49,798 bases of DNA from Marinobacterium sedimentorum (GTDB taxonomy: Bacteria > Pseudomonadota > Gammaproteobacteria > Pseudomonadales > Balneatricaceae), in the NCBI RefSeq assembly GCF_024267675.1, contig NZ_JALDYX010000035.1, forward strand, positions 1 to 49,798. The letters run 5' to 3'. The notes beneath the pieces were generated by a model. The model was not told where the DNA came from and searched no databases. It was given only the letters and a program-made list of their open reading frames with translations. Positions 43,388 to 49,798 of this stretch are shown piece after piece. Positions within the stretch are counted from its first letter, which is position 1, and every line of letters starts with the position of its first letter. Made by a program: the position numbers and the translations under genes.

Positions 43388-44401
43388 TTAACGCACGACG
43401 GCGTTCTTGTCCCAGGAAATGCGGCTCTGCAGCAGCTGCATGGCGCGATCGAGCATAAAGCCGATGATGCCGATCACCAGTACCGCGACCATGATGCGGC
43501 CGAGGGAGTCGGAGCTGCCGTTCTGAAACTCGTCCCAGACGAACTTGCCGAGCCCCGGATTCTGCGCCAGCATTTCGGCGGCGATCAGTACCATCCAGGC
43601 AATGCCAAGGGATAGCCGCAGGCCGGTAAACATGGCCGGAATCGACGCCGGTATGGCGATCTTGATGACATGGGTCATAAACGGCAGACGCAGTACCTTG
43701 CTGACGTTTTTCAGGTCCTGGCTGATGCTCGACACCCCCACGGCGGTATTGATCAGGGTCGGCCACAGACTGCACAGCGATACCGTGATCAGGGAGGTCA
43801 GGAATGACTTGGCAAACATCGGGTCATCGGACACATAGAGGGCGCTGACCACCATGGTGACCAGTGGCAGCCAGGCCAGGGGGGACACTGGCTTGAACAG
43901 CTGGATCAGCGGATTCAGTGCGGCGTACAGGGTACCGTTGAGTCCAATCAGGATGCCCAGCGGTATGGCAATCAGAGTGGCGACAAAAAAGCCCGACAGT
44001 ACGGTCACCAGGCTGGTGCCGACCTGGTCGACAAAGGTCGGCTTGCCGGTATAGTCGCGCAGGCGGACCTCGGCGCTGGGGTCCTTGGCCAGGATGGCGG
44101 CATTGCGCTCTTCCTGGCGCTCCATGAAGGCCGCTTCGCGGGCACGCTCGCGGTTGTGATCGGCGATCAGGCCAAAGGTTTGTTCGTACACCTGTGCCGG
44201 CCCCGGGAACTGCCCGAGGGAAGTGTCGATGTTGCGGGCGGCTATATGCCAGGCGAACAGAAACACCAGCAGGCCGAGCAGCGGCAGCAGCAGGGCGCGG
44301 GCGATGCGGGTGACGCTGTCGGCACTGGGGGCGCGCAGTGACAGGCGCAGCCGGCGAGCCTTTATCGGGTTACTTTGGATACTTGCAGTGCTCAAGGTCA
44401 T
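43388..44401 (-). CDS. nasE: Nitrate ABC transporter permease
   Basis: 337 residues, with about six transmembrane helices. The first (LLLPLLGLLVFLFAWHIAA) is followed by a periplasmic insert of about 70 residues rich in charged amino acids (NRERAREAAFMERQEERNAAI). The EAA-type loop that contacts the ATPase is near ISQDLKNVSKVLRLPFMTHVIKIAIPASIP. NrtB/NasE-like. It is 12 bp from nasD and 45 bp from nasF, so the three form one unit. Confidence 0.93.
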   Translation of the reverse strand: MTLSTASIQSNPIKARRLRLSLRAPSADSVTRIARALLLPLLGLLVFLFAWHIAARNIDTSLGQFPGPAQVYEQTFGLIADHNRERAREAAFMERQEERNAAILAKDPSAEVRLRDYTGKPTFVDQVGTSLVTVLSGFFVATLIAIPLGILIGLNGTLYAALNPLIQLFKPVSPLAWLPLVTMVVSALYVSDDPMFAKSFLTSLITVSLCSLWPTLINTAVGVSSISQDLKNVSKVLRLPFMTHVIKIAIPASIPAMFTGLRLSLGIAWMVLIAAEMLAQNPGLGKFVWDEFQNGSSDSLGRIMVAVLVIGIIGFMLDRAMQLLQSRISWDKNAVVR

Positions 44402-44446
44402 TGCTCCACAACGGGGGCGCAGGCGTGCCGCCTGCGCCGGTTAAGC

Positions 44447-45865
44447 TCAGATTTTGTCGTCGCCCTTGAGGCCGATGTCGAACTTTTTCAGGTAGTCGTT
44501 GGGGCTGTGGCCGTCGTAGGTGATGCCATCGATAAAGTGCGTCTGGGGCGCGCGGTAGCCGTCTTCGGTGCCGAAGTCCGGGAACTCGGACGCATCCATC
44601 TTGCCTTCCTCGATCAGCGACTGGGCCGCCTGGGCGTAGATGTCCGGGCGATAGACCTTCTTGGCAATGTCCATGAACCAGCTGTCTGGCTTGGCTTCCT
44701 CGATCTGGCCCCAGCGGCGCATCTGTGTCAGGTACCAGATGGCGTCGGAGTAGTAGGGGTAGGTGGCGTTATGGCGGAAGAAGACATTGAAGTCCGGTAC
44801 CTCGCGTACGTCGCCTTTTTCGTATTCGAAGGTACCGGTCATGGAGTTGGCGATAACCTCGTAATCGGCACCGACATATTCGGGCCTGGAAAGAATTTCA
44901 ACGGCTTCCGGGCGGTTGCCGTTGTCGTTGGCATCCAGCCACTTGGCGGCGCGGATCATGGCCTTGACGACGCGCAGGTGGGTGTTGGGATTGGCATCGG
45001 CCCATGCCTTGGAAACGCCGAACACCTTCTCTGGGTTGTCTTTCCAGATTTCGTAATCGGTAATGATGGGCACGCCTATGCCCTTGAACACGGCCTGCTG
45101 GTTCCAGGGCTCACCGACGCAGTAACCGTTGATGGTTCCGGCTTCCAGGGTGGCGGGCATCTGTGGCGGCGGTGTGACGGACAGCAGGGCGTCAGCGCTG
45201 AGCTGGCCGCTGATATCACCCTTGTGGGGCGCATAGAAACCGGGGTGGATACCACCTGCGGCCAGCCAGTAACGCAGCTCGTAGTTATGGGTCGAGACCG
45301 GGAACACCATGCCCATGTTGAAGGGCTTGCCCTCGGCCTTGAACTCGTCCACCACGGGTTTCAGATAGTCCGCCTTGATGGGGTGTACCGGCTTGCCGTC
45401 GGCATCCTTGGGAATGTGCGGCTTCATGCGCTCCCAGATGTCGTTGGAAACGGTGATGCCATTGCCGTTCAGGTCCATGCTGAAGGCGGTAATGATATCG
45501 GCCTTGGTGCCAAAGCCGATGGTGGCGCCCAGGGGCTGACCCGCCAGCATGTGGGCGCCGTCGAGCTGACCGTCGATAACGCGGTCCAGCAGTACTTTCC
45601 AGTTGGCCTGGGCTTCTATCTGCACGAACAGGCCTTCGTCCTCGAAGTAGCCTTTTTCATAGGCGATCGCCAGCGGGGCCATGTCGGTGAGCTTGATAAA
45701 GCCGAATTTCAGGTCTTCCTTTTCAGGTGGGCCAATCGCGGCCTGGGCCAGGCTGAAGGTCATGAGGGATGACAGCGTCAGGGCGCCGGCGGCGAGCATC
45801 GCCTGCTTGAGCAGGGTGCGACGGGGGCGGACGGAGGTGGTGCTCAGGGCGGTGTTGAGTGGCAT
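44447..45865 (-). CDS. nasF: Nitrate ABC transporter substrate-binding protein
   Basis: 472 residues with a twin-arginine-like N-terminus (RPRRTLLKQAMLAAGALTLSS) and a cleavage candidate after LAQA, hence periplasmic. The NrtA-type start of the mature part is KFGFIKLTDMAPLAIAYEKGYFEDEGL, with VIDGQLDGAHMLAGQPLGATIGF, AGTINGYCVGEPWNQQAV and MKPHIPKDADGKPVHP. It has the same fold as NasS at 46095-47270, which lacks the signal peptide. AAGGAG is 8 bases before the ATG. First gene of nasFED. Confidence 0.95.
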   Translation of the reverse strand: MPLNTALSTTSVRPRRTLLKQAMLAAGALTLSSLMTFSLAQAAIGPPEKEDLKFGFIKLTDMAPLAIAYEKGYFEDEGLFVQIEAQANWKVLLDRVIDGQLDGAHMLAGQPLGATIGFGTKADIITAFSMDLNGNGITVSNDIWERMKPHIPKDADGKPVHPIKADYLKPVVDEFKAEGKPFNMGMVFPVSTHNYELRYWLAAGGIHPGFYAPHKGDISGQLSADALLSVTPPPQMPATLEAGTINGYCVGEPWNQQAVFKGIGVPIITDYEIWKDNPEKVFGVSKAWADANPNTHLRVVKAMIRAAKWLDANDNGNRPEAVEILSRPEYVGADYEVIANSMTGTFEYEKGDVREVPDFNVFFRHNATYPYYSDAIWYLTQMRRWGQIEEAKPDSWFMDIAKKVYRPDIYAQAAQSLIEEGKMDASEFPDFGTEDGYRAPQTHFIDGITYDGHSPNDYLKKFDIGLKGDDKI

Positions 45866-45889
45866 GGTCTGGCTCCTTGAATTGCAAAC

Positions 45890-45945
45890 AAAAAGGCGCC
45901 TGCAACGGGACGAAGTACTCGTCCCGCTACAGGCGCCTTTGCCTG
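45890..45945 (-). terminator. nasFED leader: terminator plus ANTAR-type hairpin
   Basis: Minus strand: AAAGGCGCCTG (5' arm) pairs with CAGGCGCCTTT, with an inner CGGGACGA/TCGTCCCG stem and five U. CAGGC-AAAGGC-GCCUG (45930-45945) is the A1/G4 hexaloop hairpin overlapping the 5' arm. The terminator ends 24 bases before the nasF start. Further upstream, CCUGAA/UUCAGG can form a competing stem that would sequester the CAGGC of the small hairpin. Confidence 0.9.
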
Positions 45946-45975
45946 AAACTGCTTTTTAAAAAACTGTTCAGGATA

Positions 45976-45994
45976 TTGCATAAGCCGTGCCACA
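45976..45994 (-). promoter_or_regulatory. Sigma-54 promoter of nasFED
   Basis: Minus-strand TGTGGCACGGCTTATGCAA: TGGCACG at -24 and ATGCA at -12 with exact 10-base GG-GC spacing. The core shares GGCACGG and TATGC with the 38.8-kb promoter. Confidence 0.85.
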
Positions 45995-46044
45995 AATTTA
46001 AGTTATTGAAATATATATATTAAATTATATGTTGTGGTTTTCGC

Positions 46045-46094
46045 GTGCTCTGTTGTGCACTGCGGCAATACAGCGAAGCTGCAGTGCTGCACTG
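46045..46094. promoter_or_regulatory. Dyad-rich GTGC/GCAC region, possible NtrC enhancer of nasFED
   Basis: GTGC (46045-46048), GTGCAC (46055-46060) and GCAGTGCTGCACTG (46081-46094) cluster 50-100 bp upstream of the sigma-54 site. None matches the NtrC consensus as well as the site near 38.92 kb. The AT-rich run at 46010-46030 lies between and could help DNA bending. Confidence 0.35.
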
Positions 46095-47270
46095 TTATTG
46101 CTCAGCCGGTGCGGGCTGGGCGCTCGGATCGAAGCGCCTGTCCCTGGGCAGGCTGAGGGGGCCCTGGTTGCCAGCGATCTCCCAGGGGCTGTCGTGCATG
46201 CCCTCCGGCTTGCTGTCGTCCAGCGGCAGGTTAAGCTGCAGCGCGCTACTGGCCAGGCGAAAGCTGCTGCTGTCGTAGGTCGAGCGCGCCAGTTCATCCA
46301 GCTCTGCGCCGGTGCGCGGGCCGGGTTGGTCCTGCTGTATCTGCTCCAGCAGCCAGCGCGCCTGGGACTGCCAGGGGAAGTTGGCAGCGCTGCCAAAGAA
46401 CTGGTGCCGGCCTATCTCGGGGTCCGGTGTGATCAGATCCGCTCCCAGGTACTGCGGCTGGCTCAGAATGTCGAGCATGCGACTGCGATTGCCGGGTGTA
46501 TCCAGCCAGGCGCAGGCCCTTAGCAGTGCCATGATCAGCAGTTGCAGGCTGCCCGGGTGCTGGCTGGCCCAGTGGGCGGTGGTACCCAGCACCTTGTCCG
46601 GGGCGTTATGCCAGATCTGGTGGCCGCTGATCAGCACGCGGCCGACCTGTTGTTGCTGGGCGACGCTGTTCCAGGGTTCGCCGGCGCAGAACGCATCGAT
46701 CAGGCCGCGTTTGAGCGCATCGACCATCTGGGGTGGGGGGACCACCACCTGGCGAATGCGCTGCAGGTCGATGCCGCAGGCATTGAGCCAGTAGCGCAGC
46801 AGAAAACTGTGCATCGAGTGGGTATAGACAGTGGCGAAGGTGGGGCGGCTGTCGGGGTTCTCGCGCAGGTACCAGGCGAGGGCTGCGCCTGCTGAGGCTG
46901 GATCGGTGCCGAAATCCGGCGCCTGTTGCAGGGCTGCATGCAGCGCGCTGCTAAGGCTAATGGCATTGCCGTTGAGCCCCAGGCCCATAGTGCAGATCAG
47001 CGGGTTATGGCCGTAGCCGAGTCCCAGGGCGGCGGCCAGCGGAATGCCCGCCGGCATCTGGGCGGCATCCAGCAGGCCCAGCTGTACCTTGTCGCGGATG
47101 CTGGCCCAGGAGGCTTCCTTGCTGAGGCTGACGTCCAGACCGCAGTCGCGGAAGTATCCCAGTTCCAGTGCCACGATCAGCGGGCAGGCGTCGATCAGGG
47201 GCACGAAACCCAGTGTAAGTTGTGGTTTCTCAGGCGCCGGGAGGCGGCTGGGAAGTTTAAGGTCGGACAT
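46095..47270 (-). CDS. nasS: Cytoplasmic nitrate/nitrite sensor NasS
   Basis: 391 residues, homologous to the nitrate-binding protein NasF/NrtA (LTLGFVPLIDACPLIVALELGYFRD, AALGLGYGHNPLICTMGLGLNGNAI, GLIDAFCAGEPWNSVAQQ). No signal peptide is present, which identifies the cytoplasmic sensor rather than a transport component. In Azotobacter, Paracoccus and Pseudomonas systems NasS holds NasT inactive until nitrate or nitrite binds. It is 65 bp downstream of nasT, and its stop is 229 bp from nasF. Confidence 0.93.
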   Translation of the reverse strand: MSDLKLPSRLPAPEKPQLTLGFVPLIDACPLIVALELGYFRDCGLDVSLSKEASWASIRDKVQLGLLDAAQMPAGIPLAAALGLGYGHNPLICTMGLGLNGNAISLSSALHAALQQAPDFGTDPASAGAALAWYLRENPDSRPTFATVYTHSMHSFLLRYWLNACGIDLQRIRQVVVPPPQMVDALKRGLIDAFCAGEPWNSVAQQQQVGRVLISGHQIWHNAPDKVLGTTAHWASQHPGSLQLLIMALLRACAWLDTPGNRSRMLDILSQPQYLGADLITPDPEIGRHQFFGSAANFPWQSQARWLLEQIQQDQPGPRTGAELDELARSTYDSSSFRLASSALQLNLPLDDSKPEGMHDSPWEIAGNQGPLSLPRDRRFDPSAQPAPAEQ

Positions 47271-47335
47271 ATCGGGTATCCATGTTGAGTCGGATTCAAA
47301 TCAGGCGCCGCGGTACTGACAGGGCGTAATTCAAG

Positions 47336-47923
47336 TCAGATGATTTCCATCACAGCAATAATGTTGCGGGCAATGTCGGCCAGCGGCTTTTGCTGATCCA
47401 TCGCCATGCGGCGCATCGCCTTGAAGGCTTCGTCTTCCGGGCATTTGTGGCGTTTCATCACCAGCCCCTTGGCCTTTTCGATCAGTTTGCGGTCGGCCAG
47501 CTCCGAGCGCGCCTCGACCAGCTCGCGGCGCAGCGCCTGGAACTCGCGAAAACGCGCAGCGGCTACATCCAGAATCGAGCTGATTCGGCCAAATTCGAGC
47601 CCGTCGACCACGTAGGCGCTGACGCCGGAGCGGATTGCCTTAGAAATGGTGTCACTGTCGCCCTGTTCGGCGAACATTACGACCGGGCGCGGCGAGCGGT
47701 CATTCAGCAGCGCCATGTCCTCCAGTACATCCCGGCTGGGGGAGTCCAGATCGATTATGATCATGTCGGGGTGGAGTTCCTCCACCCGTTCGGCCAGCAG
47801 ATCGGTATTGTCCAGTCGTGCCAGCACCTCATATCCCTGATCGCGCAGCGACTGTTCAAGCAACGCGGCACGGCCACGATCCTCATCAATCACCAGTACT
47901 TTTATCGATGGAGGGCTTTTCAT
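47336..47923 (-). CDS. nasT: ANTAR-domain antiterminator NasT
   Basis: 195 residues from ATG 47923 (CAGGAG 11 bases upstream; an ATG at 47947 is possible). The receiver-like domain (about 9-125) is VLVIDED...IIIDLDSPSRD. The ANTAR RNA-binding domain (about 135-195) is LADRKLIEKAKGLVMKRHKCPEDEAFKAMRRMAMDQQ. The receiver lacks the usual switch Thr/Ser (FAEQ) and the conserved Lys (AYVVDG instead of a K-P loop), suggesting control by NasS binding, not phosphorylation. Its likely RNA targets are the four leaders in this locus. Confidence 0.94.
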   Translation of the reverse strand: MKSPPSIKVLVIDEDRGRAALLEQSLRDQGYEVLARLDNTDLLAERVEELHPDMIIIDLDSPSRDVLEDMALLNDRSPRPVVMFAEQGDSDTISKAIRSGVSAYVVDGLEFGRISSILDVAAARFREFQALRRELVEARSELADRKLIEKAKGLVMKRHKCPEDEAFKAMRRMAMDQQKPLADIARNIIAVMEII

Positions 47924-48073
47924 TCTAACGGGGGCTCCTGGGTGCATTCAGTCAGACAAACAAAATCCTGAGACTGGATATATATGCATGAAACATGCCT
48001 GTCTTGTTGGATAATTTAGGCGCTGCTGTGGAGTAGCGTCGGTACTTGACTGTCCCAAGTCTGGGTGCAGCGC

Positions 48074-48079
48074 TATAAT
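48074..48079 (+). promoter_or_regulatory. -10 element of the gltX promoter
   Basis: A perfect TATAAT. TTGACT at 48046-48051 is 22 bp away, too far for a standard -35, so the upstream contact is unclear. The predicted start is near 48086, giving a leader of about 36 bases. The 198-bp gap to nasT must also hold the leftward nasT promoter, which I cannot place. Confidence 0.55.
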
Positions 48080-48121
48080 GCGCGTCATTTCGCTAACTCG
48101 ATTATAGCTTTCAGGATAACG

Positions 48122-49615
48122 ATGACCGTACGTACCCGCGTAGCTCCGTCCCCGACCGGCGATCCCCATGTCGGCACCGCCTTTATAGCCCTGTTCAATC
48201 TGGCCTTCGCGCGCCAGCATGGCGGGCAGTTTATTTTGCGCATCGAGGATACGGATCAGGCGCGCAGCACGCCGGAATCCGAGCAGATGATTCTGGATTC
48301 CCTGCGCTGGCTGGGGCTCGACTGGGATGAAGGCCCCGATGTCGGCGGCCCTCACGGCCCGTACCGCCAGAGCGAGCGGGGCGATATCTACAAGAACTTT
48401 GCGCTGGAGCTGGTGGAGAAGGGCAAGGCCTTTCTGTGCTTCCGCACGCCTGAAGAGCTGGATGCGCTGCGTGAAGCCCGTCGTGCCGCTGGCGGTCATA
48501 CCGCGCTGAAACAGAGTGATCTGGCACTGCCGGCGGCCGAAGTGGAACAGCGCGCGGCCCAGGGGCTGCCCTACGTGATTCGCATGGTTGTGCCTGAAGG
48601 TGAGGGCGTCTGCCAGATCGACGATCTGTTGCGCGGCACTATCGAGCTGGACTGGGGCATGGTGGATGCGCAGATTCTGCTCAAGTCCGATGGCATGCCG
48701 ACTTACCATCTGGCCAACGTGGTGGATGATCACCTGATGGAGATCACCCACGTGATTCGTGGCGAGGAGTGGATCAACTCGGCACCCAAGCACAAGCTGC
48801 TGTATGAATACTTCGGCTGGGACATGCCGGTACTCTGTCATATGCCGCTGCTGCGCAACCCCGACAAGTCCAAGCTGTCCAAGCGCAAGAATCCGACCAG
48901 CATCCTGTACTACCAGCGCATGGGCTTCCTGCCGGAGGCGCTGCTGAATTATCTGGGGCGCATGGGCTGGTCCATGCCGGATGAGCGGGAGAAGTTCTCG
49001 CGCGACGAAATGTTTGCCAACTTCGATATTCAGCGCGTGTCCCTGGGCGGGCCTGTATTCGATCAGGAAAAACTCAGCTGGCTCAATGGTCTCTGGCTGC
49101 GCGAAGACCTGAGTCCGGAAGAGTTTGCTGCGCGCTTCCAGCAATGGGCGCTGAACCCGCAGTACCTGATGCAGATTTTGCCGCTGATTCAGCAGCGCGT
49201 CGAAAAGCTGTCGGATGTGGCACCGCTGGCCGGTTTCTTCCTGGCGGGCATGATCGATCTGGATGAATCCAGCTTTGTGCACAAATCCCTGCAGACGGAA
49301 GATGTGCGCAAGATTCTGCAGTTTGCCTCCTGGCAGATCGATACTGAGTCGGTCTGGACCAAGGATCAGCTATTCACCCAGCTCAAGGCACTGGCCGATG
49401 GCATGGGCTTCAAGATCCGTGACTTCCTGTTCCCGCTGTTTATCGCCATTGCCGGCACCAGCCAGACGGTATCCGTGATGGATGCCATGGCGATCCTTGG
49501 TCCCGACATGAGTCGTGCCCGCGTGCGCCATGCGCTCAATATCATCGGTGGCCCGTCCAAGAAGGAAGCCAAGCGCTGGGAGAAAGAATTCGCAGCGCTC
49601 AAGACTGGCGCCTGA
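48122..49615 (+). CDS. gltX: Glutamyl-tRNA synthetase
   Basis: 497 residues, class Ic synthetase. The HIGH-equivalent motif is APSPTGDPHVGTAF near residues 8-21, RIEDTDQARSTPES follows, and the KMSKS-equivalent is SKLSKRKNP near residue 250. The anticodon-binding part ends in SKKEAKRWEKEF. ATG 48122 has AGGA five bases upstream, and the next in-frame start (48065) lies before the promoter. Attaches glutamate to tRNA(Glu). The 3' end (from 49512) is duplicated downstream. Confidence 0.97.
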   Translation: MTVRTRVAPSPTGDPHVGTAFIALFNLAFARQHGGQFILRIEDTDQARSTPESEQMILDSLRWLGLDWDEGPDVGGPHGPYRQSERGDIYKNFALELVEKGKAFLCFRTPEELDALREARRAAGGHTALKQSDLALPAAEVEQRAAQGLPYVIRMVVPEGEGVCQIDDLLRGTIELDWGMVDAQILLKSDGMPTYHLANVVDDHLMEITHVIRGEEWINSAPKHKLLYEYFGWDMPVLCHMPLLRNPDKSKLSKRKNPTSILYYQRMGFLPEALLNYLGRMGWSMPDEREKFSRDEMFANFDIQRVSLGGPVFDQEKLSWLNGLWLREDLSPEEFAARFQQWALNPQYLMQILPLIQQRVEKLSDVAPLAGFFLAGMIDLDESSFVHKSLQTEDVRKILQFASWQIDTESVWTKDQLFTQLKALADGMGFKIRDFLFPLFIAIAGTSQTVSVMDAMAILGPDMSRARVRHALNIIGGPSKKEAKRWEKEFAALKTGA

Positions 49616-49651
49616 TCTGCAATGACCGGGGCCGCGAGTCGGCCTGATCAA

Positions 49652-49675
49652 CACCCCGCTGCGGCGGGGTTTTTT
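49652..49675 (+). terminator. gltX terminator
   Basis: CCCCGC (49654-49659), TGCG loop, GCGGGG (49664-49669), then six T. It is 38 bases after the stop codon. Confidence 0.92.
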
Positions 49676-49719
49676 GCACGTTCCTGCTAAAACGATCTTG
49701 GTCCACTCTGGACTCTGCC

Positions 49720-49798
49720 GTCGTGCCCGCGTGCGCCATGCGACATGCGCTCAATATCATCGGTGGCCCGTCCAAGAAGGAAGCCAAGCGCTGGGAGA
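49720..49798 (+). repeat. Partial tandem copy of the gltX 3' end, running off the window
   Basis: 49720-49742 equals 49512-49534, and 49750-49798 equals 49535-49583, without mismatch. The copies differ by a seven-base insertion (49743-49749) that itself duplicates CATGCG. The copy begins exactly where the 208-bp unit 49512-49719 ends, so the layout is tandem. The insertion breaks the gltX frame in the copy. Confidence 0.93.

Noticed and set aside
40870..45772. Long rightward frames opposite the nitrate transporters and nasF
   Set aside because: The leftward genes have signal peptides, ribosome-binding sites and family motifs; the rightward translations do not.
1..49798. tRNA, rRNA or transposase genes
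   Set aside because: I saw no cloverleaf with a matching CCA-type end, no rRNA-like stretch and no transposase or integrase motif; a tRNAscan and IS search would settle this.

Overview
This window looks like chromosomal DNA of a GC-rich gammaproteobacterium on the Pseudomonadales/Oceanospirillales side. That placement is inferred from a pseudomonad-type nas nitrate locus, an MksBEF condensin, EpmC, TtcA, BolA and GltX of gammaproteobacterial type, and from the base composition. I see no rRNA, tRNA, CRISPR array or intact insertion sequence.

Layout. The window opens inside a large type I-secreted adhesin with Calx-beta repeats (2-2227), closed by a strong terminator. Next is a tightly packed condensin-like operon mksF-mksE-mksB (2514-7971) with no MksG/JetD nuclease gene beside it. 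Two divergent genes of unknown function follow, then DUF3422-bolA, and a leftward aroA operon with two small downstream genes. After that come an MsbA-like ABC exporter, a cardiolipin-synthase-like phospholipase D protein and a glycine-zipper lipoprotein. A gene-poor stretch (16465-17148) holds a possible small RNA, a bidirectional terminator and five tandem ~51-bp palindromic repeats. It is followed by a YecA-like gene, recQ, a membrane-anchored HExxH protein, ttcA, a possible abortive-infection (Abi_C-like) protein, and a lipoprotein overlapping epmC. Next are a copper-delivery trio (PCu(A)C, Sco, small anchored protein), a CobW-family GTPase, an EamA transporter and a GGDEF-EAL protein.

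The last third (31440-47923) is one leftward nitrate/nitrite assimilation locus. NasT (ANTAR RNA-binding regulator) and NasS (cytoplasmic nitrate sensor) lie upstream of the ABC nitrate transporter nasFED, an MFS nitrate transporter, a PP2C-kinase fusion, a flavoprotein reductase, nirB-nirD and the nitrate reductase nasA. Three transcription units start at sigma-54-type promoters. Four untranslated leaders (34.2, 38.7, 42.35 and 45.9 kb) carry an intrinsic terminator whose 5' arm overlaps a small hairpin with the hexaloop AA(U/A)GGC, the A1/G4 form expected of ANTAR antitermination targets. The model I infer is that nitrogen limitation switches on sigma-54/NtrC initiation, and nitrate then releases NasT from NasS so that it allows read-through of all four terminators.

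The window ends with gltX and its terminator, followed by the start of a tandem copy of the gltX 3' end. The most unusual non-coding signals are the four matched leaders, the palindromic array with compensating stem changes, and a ~100-nt leader shared by the DUF3422 gene and the GGDEF-EAL gene.
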